Shown here: piece by piece, positions 57,566-64,000 of the stretch
Numbering within the stretch: the stretch's first letter is position 1
Layout of the letters: each line of letters opens with the position of its first letter
Origin: Massilia timonae CCUG 45783
GTDB lineage: Bacteria > Pseudomonadota > Gammaproteobacteria > Burkholderiales > Burkholderiaceae_D
Reading direction: 5' to 3'
DNA: 64,000 nucleotides
NCBI RefSeq assembly: GCF_000315425.1
Contig: NZ_JH992922.1
Span: forward strand, 951,922 to 1,015,921
Made by a program: the position numbers and the translations under genes
The notes under the pieces: model-generated
Database searches by the model: none
Told to the model about the DNA's origin: nothing
What the model saw: the letters and a program-made list of their open reading frames with translations, nothing else

Positions 57566-58381
57566 ATGACCACGACCGCACAAGCCACCACCGCCCTGAT
57601 CACCGGCGCCTCGACCGGCATCGGCGCCCGCTACGCCCAACGCCTGGCCGAACGCGGCTACGACCTGGTGCTGGTGGCGCGCAACCAGCAACGCCTCGAG
57701 CAGGTCGCCGCCCGGCTGCGCGCCGAGACCGGCCGCAAGATCGACATCCTGGCCGCCGACCTCACGCAAAGTGCCGACCTGCGCCGCGTGGAAGAGCGCC
57801 TGGCAAGCGATGCGTCGATCACCCTGTTGCTGAACAACGCCGGCCTGGGCGCCACCGCCAGCATGCTCGATTCGAGCGTCGAAGACCTCGACCGCATGAT
57901 CGCGCTGAACGTGACGGCGCTGACCCGCCTGACGCGCGCCGTCGTGCCGCGCCTGGTGGCGCGCGGCCAGGGCACCATCATCAATATCTCGTCGATCGCC
58001 GCCGTCGCGCCCGAGGTGCTGAACGGCACCTACGGCGGCAGCAAGGCCTTCGTGCTGGCGTTGACCCAATCGCTGCAGCACGAAGTCGGCGGCAAGGGCA
58101 TCCGGGTCCAGGCCGTGCTGCCCGGCGCCACCGCCACCGAATTCTGGGATCACGCCGGGGTGCCGGTCGCGCACCTGCCGCAAGAGATCGTGATGCACGT
58201 GAATGACATGGTCGACGCCGCTCTCGCGGGCCTGGACCAGGGCGAAGTCATCACGATTCCCGCCCTGCCCGACAGCGCCGACTGGGACGCCTTCGAAAAC
58301 GCCCGCCGCGCGCTGGGACCGAACCTGTCGCACACCAAGCCGGCCGCGCGCTATGCCGCAGTCCAGTCCAACGCCGCCTGA
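57566..58381 (+). CDS. Short-chain dehydrogenase (SDR)
   Basis: The 271-residue classical SDR has TGASTGIGARYAQRLAERGYDLVLVARN, LLLNNAGLGAT, INISSIAA, and the catalytic YGGSKAF. Ligand specificity is not predictable. Ribosome site AGGGAGA precedes ATG 57566. It forms an operon with the SDR at 58407, 25 bases downstream. Confidence 0.92.
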   Translation: MTTTAQATTALITGASTGIGARYAQRLAERGYDLVLVARNQQRLEQVAARLRAETGRKIDILAADLTQSADLRRVEERLASDASITLLLNNAGLGATASMLDSSVEDLDRMIALNVTALTRLTRAVVPRLVARGQGTIINISSIAAVAPEVLNGTYGGSKAFVLALTQSLQHEVGGKGIRVQAVLPGATATEFWDHAGVPVAHLPQEIVMHVNDMVDAALAGLDQGEVITIPALPDSADWDAFENARRALGPNLSHTKPAARYAAVQSNAA

Positions 58382-58406
58382 TCGCCGATATGTCAAGGAG
58401 AACACC

Positions 58407-59168
58407 ATGCAAATGAATGACAACACCATCCTGATCACCGGCGGCGCCTCGGGCATCGGTCGCGGCCTGGCGGAAGCCTTTCACAAGCTGGGCAATACCG
58501 TGATCATCGCGGGCCGCCGCAAGGCGCTGCTGGACGAGGTGGTCAAAGCCAATCCGGGCATGCATGCGGTGGCGCTGGACATCGCCAACGCCGCCAGCAT
58601 CAAGCGCGTCGCGGCCCAGGTGACGCAGGATTTCCCGAATCTGAACGTATTGATCAACAACGCCGGCATCATGCCCTTCGACGATGCGGCCGGCGAGATC
58701 GACGAAGACACGATGCTGTCGACGGTCACCACCAACCTGCTCGGCCCGATCCGCATGAGTTCCGCGCTGCTGGGCCACCTGAAGCAGCAGCCGCGCGCCA
58801 CCATCGTCAACAACACCTCGGTGCTGGCCTACGTGCCGCTGGCCTCGACCGCCGTGTATTCGGCCACCAAGGCGGCGCTGCACTCGTACACGCTGTCGCA
58901 GCGCTTCATGCTGCGCGACACCTCGGTGACCTTGCAGGAAATCGCTCCGCCCTGGGTGAACACGGATCTGATCCACAAGGGCGACGATCCGCGCGCCATG
59001 CCGCTGGAGGATTTCATTGCCCAGACCATGGCGGGTCTTGCGACCGACAAGGAAGAAGTGGTGGTGGAGTCGGCCCAGCCGATGCGCGACAACGCGGGGC
59101 CGGGCGAGCACAAGCTGGTCAATGAGTTCAATGCCTATCTGGCGGCGAACCCGATTCCGACGCACTAG
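58407..59168 (+). CDS. Short-chain dehydrogenase (DltE-like SDR)
   Basis: The 253-residue SDR begins with TILITGGASGIGRGLAEAFHKLGNTVIIAGR, keeps LINNAGIMPFDD and NNTSVLAYVP, and has the YSATKAALHSY catalytic motif. Overall it is like DltE-type oxidoreductases. AAGGAG lies upstream of ATG 58407. Its 3' end overlaps the convergent gene at 59128 by 41 bases. Confidence 0.92.
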   Translation: MQMNDNTILITGGASGIGRGLAEAFHKLGNTVIIAGRRKALLDEVVKANPGMHAVALDIANAASIKRVAAQVTQDFPNLNVLINNAGIMPFDDAAGEIDEDTMLSTVTTNLLGPIRMSSALLGHLKQQPRATIVNNTSVLAYVPLASTAVYSATKAALHSYTLSQRFMLRDTSVTLQEIAPPWVNTDLIHKGDDPRAMPLEDFIAQTMAGLATDKEEVVVESAQPMRDNAGPGEHKLVNEFNAYLAANPIPTH

Positions 59169-59775
59169 ACGGCACGCAGTTCGCATTCTCCAGGACGATC
59201 TCTTTGTAGATGTCGAGCGGCGGCAGCCCCAGGGCGGCGCGCCGCGCTTCCACTTTCTCGCGGTCGTCCATCGTGTTGAAGTCGAACTCGCAGGGCCGCT
59301 CGGCCGGCGCCATCAACTGCGTCCCATACAGCTGCGGCCGTTTTTCGGCTACCGCGACCCGGTCCGCGAGGTAGGCGAAGCTGCGGCGCACCGGTTCGCC
59401 GCGCTGCGCGGCCATCTTTTCGAGCAGCGACAGGGTGTACTTCTGGAACGCCACGTCGTGGTCGGCATGCTGGACCAGCAGCCAGGCGTTGCCCTGGGCC
59501 TTCTCGCCATGCTTGTCCTTGTCCGGAAAACCGCATTGCTCGAACGCGGCTTTCAGCCACGCTGTGTTGGCACGGTCGACGATGCCCATTTGCTGCATCA
59601 GCTTCTTCTGGTCTGGATCATCCATCCGGCTGAAGTCGAGTCGTGCGCGCAGGGCCTGGTCGGCGCTGACCCGTGTGGCGAGTTGTTGCGGATAGTCGTC
59701 GCAGGCGGCGTGGGCTGGCAGGGCGGTCAGGATGGCGGAAATCGCGATCCCCAGGAGGGGCGACAAACGGTGCAT
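59128..59775 (-). CDS. Exported DUF6624 family protein
   Basis: The 215-residue protein has a signal peptide (MHRLSPLLGIAISAILTALPAHA-AC) and the DUF6624 pattern: DQALRARLDFSRMDDPDQ, VDRANTAWLKAAFEQCGFPDK, AWLLVQHADHDVAFQKYTLSLLEKM, and FAYLADRVAVAEKRPQLYGTQ. Function is unknown; periplasmic location is predicted. ATG 59775 places the signal correctly. Confidence 0.82.
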   Translation of the reverse strand: MHRLSPLLGIAISAILTALPAHAACDDYPQQLATRVSADQALRARLDFSRMDDPDQKKLMQQMGIVDRANTAWLKAAFEQCGFPDKDKHGEKAQGNAWLLVQHADHDVAFQKYTLSLLEKMAAQRGEPVRRSFAYLADRVAVAEKRPQLYGTQLMAPAERPCEFDFNTMDDREKVEARRAALGLPPLDIYKEIVLENANCVPSSASESGSPPDRH

Positions 59776-59857
59776 CGGCGTTGGGGCGAAGTGGACGAAT
59801 GGCCGAGTGTACGCGGCGCCGGCGCACTGGTCCATTCGTCCTGCATGAGCCGCCGTC

Positions 59858-60337
59858 TCAGGAAGGCCGGGCTAGCTGCTTTTCCATGAACACCGACTTG
59901 AGGTCGACCCCGCAGCGGTGCGGATACAGCTCTTCGCGCAGCGACACGAAGCCGGCGCGCTCGTAGAACGGCGCCGCATTGAGCGAGGCCGAGACGAACA
60001 GGCGGGCCAGTCCGCGTTCGCGCGCCATCGATTCGAGCTGCCGCAGCAATTGCAGGGCGATGCCGCGGCCCTGGTGGCTCGGCTCGACGAAGGCGGCATT
60101 GAGCTCGCCGGTCTCCAGGTTCAGCACGGCGTAGCCCACGATCTGTCCTTCTTCCTCGGCCACGACGGCGCCGCCGGTCTGGATCAGCAAGGGCAACGAG
60201 GCGGGAGCCGGGGCGGCGCACCAGATGTCGATCACCGCGGCCGGGTAATGGCCGGAGCAACCGGCGCGCACCGCCCGGGTGCGCAATTCCCATAATGTCG
60301 ACAGGTCGGCCTGGGTGGCAGGGCGGCGCGATGGCAT
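59858..60337 (-). CDS. GNAT-family N-acetyltransferase
   Basis: The 159-residue GNAT protein shows IVGYAVLNLETGELNAAFVEPSHQGRGIALQLLRQLESMARERGL (acetyl-CoA motif A with QGRGIA) and SLNAAPFYERAGF (motif B). Acceptor is unknown. It is a single gene, 83 bases upstream of the exported DUF6624 gene on the same strand. Confidence 0.93.
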   Translation of the reverse strand: MPSRRPATQADLSTLWELRTRAVRAGCSGHYPAAVIDIWCAAPAPASLPLLIQTGGAVVAEEEGQIVGYAVLNLETGELNAAFVEPSHQGRGIALQLLRQLESMARERGLARLFVSASLNAAPFYERAGFVSLREELYPHRCGVDLKSVFMEKQLARPS

Positions 60338-60487
60338 GCTGTCTCCTTGAATAATGGCAATATATTCATACTACACCGGCGGCCTGGGTCGCCGTCTCCT
60401 GCAGAGCAGCCGTGCGCCCATGGTCTGGCGCCGGCGTTATGCTGGGATGCTGCATTCGTCATGGATTTCTTCTTCTGGAGCAAGCCA

Positions 60488-60844
60488 ATGAAACTGCTTT
60501 TGAAGCGCACACTCGTGCTGGCCGCCCTGCTGTCCGCCGCGGCCACCGCTTCCGCCCACCACGGCTGGAGCGAATACGATGCCAAGCAACCCCAACAGCT
60601 GACCGGCACCATCGAAGAATCCGGTTACCAGCAGCCGCACGGCTTCGTGCGCCTCAAGACAGCCGACAAGACCTGGCTCGTGGTGCTGGCGCCGCCGGGA
60701 CGGATGGAAAACCGCGGCCTGGCAAAGGACATGCTGGCCGTCGGCAACAAGGTCACCGTCTACGGCTATCCCAATCGCAGCAAGGCCGATGAGTTGCGCG
60801 CCGAGCGCATCACCGTCGGCGACAAGGTCACGGAGCTGCGCTGA
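60488..60844 (+). CDS. Exported DUF6152 family protein
   Basis: The 118-residue protein has a signal peptide (MKLLLKRTLVLAALLSAAATASA), then HHGWSEYDAKQPQQLTGTI and GRMENRGLAKDMLAVGNKVTVYGYPNRSKADELRAERITV, the pattern of DUF6152. An OB-like beta fold with an N-terminal HH pair that might bind metal is plausible. The next gene, a DUF6644-type membrane protein, overlaps it, as such pairs often do, so they may form a functional unit. Confidence 0.8.
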   Translation: MKLLLKRTLVLAALLSAAATASAHHGWSEYDAKQPQQLTGTIEESGYQQPHGFVRLKTADKTWLVVLAPPGRMENRGLAKDMLAVGNKVTVYGYPNRSKADELRAERITVGDKVTELR

Positions 60845-61332
60845 GCGTCGCGCCGGACTTCGTCCAGGAGGCGGCCGCCTGGGCCGCCGCGACGCCGCTG
60901 GCGCAGGCCCTGCGCGACGATCCGTGGTTGTATCCGATCGTCGAGATCGTCCACATCGTCGGCTTCACCGTGCTGGTGGGGGCGGCGGCGATGTTCGACC
61001 TGCGCCTGCTCGGCTTCGGCCGCGCCGTGCCGGTGCAGGCGCTGGCGCGCCACCTGCTGCCGTGGTCCTGGTTCGGGCTGCTGCTGATCGTGCCGAGCGG
61101 CTTGCTGATGTTCTCGACCCAGCCCGAGCTGCTGGCTAACGGGGTGTTCCTGCTCAAGCTGGCGCTGATCGTGGCGGCCGGCGTCAATGCTCTCGTCTTT
61201 CATGCCGGCCCCTGGCGCGGGGCCGCCAGCTGGCCGGCCGGCGCGCCGGCCTGGGCCAGGCTGCATGCGGCGCTGTCGCTGCTGCTCTGGATCGCCGTGA
61301 TCGCCTGCGGGCGCCTGCTGGCGTATGTCTGA
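60841..61332 (+). CDS. DUF6644-type membrane protein
   Basis: The protein has about four transmembrane helices (WLYPIVEIVHIVGFTVLVGAAAMFDLRLLGF; LLPWSWFGLLLIVPSGLLMF; FLLKLALIVAAGVNALVFHA; ALSLLLWIAVIACGRLLA). WLYPIVEIVHIVGF and DLRLLGF are the DUF6644 signature. Homology-like residues extend upstream of the first canonical start (TTG 60928), through TPLAQALRDDPW, so translation probably begins at a rare CTG 60841 overlapping the DUF6152 stop (CTGA). The two histidines in the first and third helices could bind heme or metal; this is inference. Confidence 0.72.
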   Translation: MSVAPDFVQEAAAWAAATPLAQALRDDPWLYPIVEIVHIVGFTVLVGAAAMFDLRLLGFGRAVPVQALARHLLPWSWFGLLLIVPSGLLMFSTQPELLANGVFLLKLALIVAAGVNALVFHAGPWRGAASWPAGAPAWARLHAALSLLLWIAVIACGRLLAYV

Positions 61333-61396
61333 AGCGCAGGCGAGGGCGAACCGATGGCGATCGTGCTACAGTCTGTTGCCGCTTTTTCAGTCAACC

Positions 61397-62185
61397 ATGA
61401 TGCTCAAACAGTTTTCCACCTTCGCCGTCGCCTGCGCCATCGCCTGCATGAGCGCGGGCGCCGCCCAGGCCGCGCCGCCGGTCTACGGTTTCATTGTCAA
61501 GAATACCTACCCCCACGATCCCCAGGCTTTCACGCAAGGCTTGTTCTACCGTGACGGCCACCTGTACGAAAGCACCGGCCAGTATGGCCGCTCGACGATC
61601 CGCAAGGTGGAGCTCAAGACCGGCAAGGTGGTGCAGAAGGCCGATTTGCCGAAGGAAGTGTTTGGCGAAGGGTCGACCGCGGTGGGCAACCACCTGGTCG
61701 GCCTGACCTGGACTTCGCAGGTCGGCTATGTGTTCGACGTCAAGACCTTCAAGCTCAAGCAGAGCTTCAAGTACGAGGGAGAAGGCTGGGGCCTGGCCAG
61801 CGATGCCAGGCAGCTATACATGAGCGACGGCAGTTCCTTCATCCGCATCCTCGATCCGAAGACGATGAAGGAGCTGCGCCGGGTGCAGGTCACGAGCGAG
61901 GGCCGCCCGGTCGAGCGCCTGAACGAACTCGAAATGGTCGACGGCGAGCTGTACTCGAACATCTGGGGCAGCGAACTCATCGCCCGCATCGACCCCGACA
62001 GCGGCAAGGTGCTCGGGGTGATCGATCTCACCGGCCTGCTGCCGCCCGACCAGCGCGGCACGAAGGAGGTCGATGCCGTCCTCAACGGCATCGCCTGGGA
62101 TGGCAAGGGCAAGCGCCTGTTCGTCACCGGCAAGCTGTGGCCCAAGCTGTTCGAGATCGAGCTGGTGCCGAAGCTTCGAAAGTAA
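61397..62185 (+). CDS. Glutaminyl-peptide cyclotransferase (bacterial beta-propeller type), exported
   Basis: The 262-residue protein has a signal peptide (LKQFSTFAVACAIACMSAGAAQA) and the plant/bacterial QC pattern: YPHDPQAFTQGLFYRDGHLYESTGQYGRSTIRKVEL, FGEGSTAVGNHLVGLTW, EGWGLASDARQLYMSDGSS, RPVERLNELEMVDGELYSNIW and VLNGIAWDGKGKRLFVTGKLWPKLFEI. It converts N-terminal glutamine to pyroglutamate on exported proteins. Length matches this family. It is monocistronic and convergent with an MDR gene. Confidence 0.93.
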   Translation: MMLKQFSTFAVACAIACMSAGAAQAAPPVYGFIVKNTYPHDPQAFTQGLFYRDGHLYESTGQYGRSTIRKVELKTGKVVQKADLPKEVFGEGSTAVGNHLVGLTWTSQVGYVFDVKTFKLKQSFKYEGEGWGLASDARQLYMSDGSSFIRILDPKTMKELRRVQVTSEGRPVERLNELEMVDGELYSNIWGSELIARIDPDSGKVLGVIDLTGLLPPDQRGTKEVDAVLNGIAWDGKGKRLFVTGKLWPKLFEIELVPKLRK

Positions 62186-62199
62186 GCTGCGCTGCTGAT

Positions 62200-63225
62200 C
62201 TAGGAGCGGTCGGTGACGTCGATCACGACCTTGCCGAAGTGCGCGCCGGACGCCATGTGGCGATACGCCTCCTGGGCCTGGCCGAACGGGAACACGCGAT
62301 CGATCACCGGCTTGACGCCGCTCACGTCCACGAAGCGCATCACGTCTTCCAGCATGGCGCGGCTGCCGACATAGATGCCCACCAGGCGCTTGGCGCTGGC
62401 CAGCAGCGAGGCCGGATTGACTTCACCGCCGAAACCGCTGACGCCGCCGATGACGGCGACGGTCCCGCCCATCGCGGCGCTCGACACCGATTTGTTCACC
62501 GTCCCCTTGCCGCCCACTTCCAGCACCACCTGGGCGCCGACGCCGTGGGTGAGGTGCAGCACCTCGTCGTGCCACTCGGGAATCGCCTGGTAATTGATCG
62601 TGTGGTGGGCGCCCAGCGCGCGCGCCCGCGCCAGCTTGTCGTCGCTGGACGAGGTGACGATGGCGCGCAGGCCCGCCGCGCGCGCCAGTTGCAGGCCGAG
62701 GATCGAGACGCCGCCGGTGCCCAGCAGCAGCACGGTATCGCCCGGCTTGACATGATTGCTGGAGACGAAGATCGCGTTCCAGGCGGTGACCGCGGCGCAC
62801 GGCATGGTCGATGCCTCGATGAAGGACAGGCCGGCCGGGATGATGGCCAGCGCGTCCTCGTGCAGGATGACTTCTTCGGCCAGCATGCCGTCGATGTCGC
62901 CGCCCAGGCCGTGACGCACCTTGTCAGGCGTCGGCCCGCCTTCCAGCCAGTGCGGGAAGAAGGAGCCGGCCACGCGGTCGCCGACCTGCACCCGGGTCAC
63001 GCCGGGACCGACCGCCAGCACTTCGCCGGCGCCGTCCGAGCACGGGATGATGGGGTCCTCGACCGAGACCAGGTAGTTGCCGCCGGCGACCATCAGGTCG
63101 CGGTAGTTGAGCGAGACGGCGTGCACGCGGATGCGCACCTCGCCCAGGCCGAGGTCGCGCTCCGGGTAGTCGATGCACTGGAGGCCGTCGATGTTCGCGC
63201 CGTGAAGAATCTGGTAAGCCCGCAT
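62200..63225 (-). CDS. NAD(P)-dependent alcohol dehydrogenase-like MDR protein
   Basis: The 341-residue protein starts MRAYQILHGANIDGLQCIDYPERDLGLGEVRIRVHAVSLNYRDLMV, with PIIPCSDGAGEVLAVG and the cofactor motif VLLLGTGGVSILGLQLARAAG. The structural zinc cysteines are absent, so it belongs to the zinc-free MDR group (enoyl reductase or quinone reductase-like). It ends 14 bases from the cyclotransferase stop. AAGGAGA precedes its start ATG 63225. Confidence 0.9.
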   Translation of the reverse strand: MRAYQILHGANIDGLQCIDYPERDLGLGEVRIRVHAVSLNYRDLMVAGGNYLVSVEDPIIPCSDGAGEVLAVGPGVTRVQVGDRVAGSFFPHWLEGGPTPDKVRHGLGGDIDGMLAEEVILHEDALAIIPAGLSFIEASTMPCAAVTAWNAIFVSSNHVKPGDTVLLLGTGGVSILGLQLARAAGLRAIVTSSSDDKLARARALGAHHTINYQAIPEWHDEVLHLTHGVGAQVVLEVGGKGTVNKSVSSAAMGGTVAVIGGVSGFGGEVNPASLLASAKRLVGIYVGSRAMLEDVMRFVDVSGVKPVIDRVFPFGQAQEAYRHMASGAHFGKVVIDVTDRS

Positions 63226-63368
63226 GCGTAAATCTCCTTCTGGTTGATCGGTACGCGGGCCATTGTACGCGGCTGGCCGAGGGCGGGACGCTCGCCAGTC
63301 GCGCGTCTGTCGAGTGTCGGGTTTATGATAAATTAGGATTCTTGGTTGCAACCCGCAAGAGGTAGAAC

Positions 63369-63593
63369 ATGGAAGAACAAGCAGCTTGGAAATTGCTTAA
63401 AACAGTACTCGGAGTCGCTGCCTTCATCGCCTTTGGCGTGGGCGTCTGGGGCGGGTGGACGGTGGCGAAAACGTATTTCGATACGAAGGATGCAGCCCAC
63501 TCCCGTTACACCGGCTTGGCCACCATCAGCCAGAAAATCACGATGAACGCCGCGAACGCCGGCACGCCCAGCGTCACCCAGATCCTGAAATAA
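63369..63593 (+). CDS. Small single-pass membrane protein, unknown function
   Basis: The 74-residue frame has one hydrophobic helix (LLKTVLGVAAFIAFGVGVWGGWTVA) after a short acidic start. ATG 63369 has AAGAGG-type bases upstream. The last 30 residues are antisense to the DUF2269 gene, so the frame may be longer than the true protein or only the first 45 codons may be under selection. No family is recognised. Confidence 0.45.
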   Translation: MEEQAAWKLLKTVLGVAAFIAFGVGVWGGWTVAKTYFDTKDAAHSRYTGLATISQKITMNAANAGTPSVTQILK

Positions 63594-63970
63594 CGCCAGT
63601 ACAGCGCCGGTAACGGCGTATCGAGCCGCGCCGCCTCCGCCGCCATGTCGCGCATGCGGATCTGCAGCCACACCACCGGCAGCCAGCAGGCGCCGGCGAT
63701 CACGTACAGGATGATCGACCACATGATCCATTTGCTGTGCAGCGGATAGCCGGCCAGGTGGATCATGTAGAAGCCCGTCAGCGGCTGCAGGATGGCGGTG
63801 GTGGCCGTGAACAGCCAGTCGGCGATGACGACGTATTTCGCCACCACCGCGATCGCCCGCACGTCGCGGCTGACGTTCGCGAACAGCATGTACCAGGCCG
63901 ATCCGATGCCGGTGCCGAACAGCAGCGTCGACGAGACGATATGCAGCCATTTCAGCACCACGTAATCCAT
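63506..63970 (-). CDS. DUF2269 family membrane protein
   Basis: The 154-residue protein has four membrane helices (VVLKWLHIVSSTLLFGTGIGSAWYM; YVVIADWLFTATTAILQPLTGFYMI; WIMWSIILYVIAGACWLPVVWLQIRM; WVTLGVPAFAAFIVIFWLMVA), and the KWLHIVSSTLLFGTG and GFYMIHLAGYP segments identify DUF2269. Function is unknown. Its ATG overlaps the stop of the gene that enters from the right edge. Confidence 0.88.
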   Translation of the reverse strand: MDYVVLKWLHIVSSTLLFGTGIGSAWYMLFANVSRDVRAIAVVAKYVVIADWLFTATTAILQPLTGFYMIHLAGYPLHSKWIMWSIILYVIAGACWLPVVWLQIRMRDMAAEAARLDTPLPALYWRYFRIWVTLGVPAFAAFIVIFWLMVAKPV

Positions 63971-64000
63971 TATTTTTCCTCGAGTTGATACAGCAGCCAG
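63970..64000 (-). CDS. 3' end of an upstream gene (partial, runs off right edge)
   Basis: The minus strand from the right edge reads WLLYQLEEK and stops at TAA 63970-63972, one base overlapping the DUF2269 ATG (TAATG). This tight junction implies an operon. The nine visible residues are too few for identification. Confidence 0.5.
   Translation of the reverse strand, partial: WLLYQLEEK

Overview
The window looks like a high-GC betaproteobacterial chromosome, most likely a Massilia/Telluria-type member of the Oxalobacteraceae. That call rests on protein style and gene content (PhoX, ArgP/ArgO, Mqo, split type VI secretion genes); no rRNA marker is present to prove it. I see no rRNA, tRNA, CRISPR array or cas gene.

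Positions 1-17,200 form a mobile island. Its backbone is a Tn7-like transposition module: tnsB, tnsC and tnsD on the + strand, and a second TnsD/TniQ-type gene on the - strand converging on the first. Every core gene except tnsC is split by an insertion sequence: IS21-family in tnsB, IS3-family in tnsD, IS3-family and IS4-family in the second tniQ/tnsD. Removing each element plus one copy of its flanking direct repeat restores continuous frames of about 719, 600 and 594 codons. Beyond the module lies a cluster of iterated sites resembling TnsB-binding ends (14,104-14,310), then an IS5-family element that is itself split by a relative of the IS3-type element at 10.1 kb. The module is therefore probably immobile now, but was broken recently enough to be rebuilt base by base.

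Positions 17,357-28,900 hold ordinary and accessory chromosomal genes: a three-gene membrane glycosylation operon (GT2 glycosyltransferase, VTT/DedA-like membrane protein, ArnT-like GT39), an IS3-family element, a beta-hydroxyacid-dehydrogenase-like gene and SDR gene divergent from a LysR regulator, an exported YtcJ-type amidohydrolase, the stump of an alginate-export-type porin, and a PAS-GGDEF-EAL signalling protein.

Positions 29,046-45,853 are a type VI secretion (T6SS) region: tssA with a DUF6150 gene, then (after mqo and a KfrA-like gene) a minus-strand block of tssK, vgrG, a candidate cysteine-hydrolase effector, a candidate lipoprotein immunity gene, PAAR, a ketosynthase-like protein and a membrane protein, and a divergent tssE-tssF-tssG operon. 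tssB, tssC, hcp, clpV, tssJ, tssL and tssM are not in the window, so the system is split. The AT-rich pair behind vgrG is the most likely undescribed toxin-antitoxin-like function here.

Positions 45,900-64,000 carry a DUF2750 protein, a hybrid histidine kinase, a Tat-exported PhoX phosphatase behind a Pho-box-like array, the ArgP/ArgO-type regulator-exporter pair, an exported amidohydrolase, a LysR regulator divergent from a quinone-oxidoreductase-like gene, an NfsB-type nitroreductase, two SDR genes, and several small exported or membrane proteins including a glutaminyl-peptide cyclotransferase.
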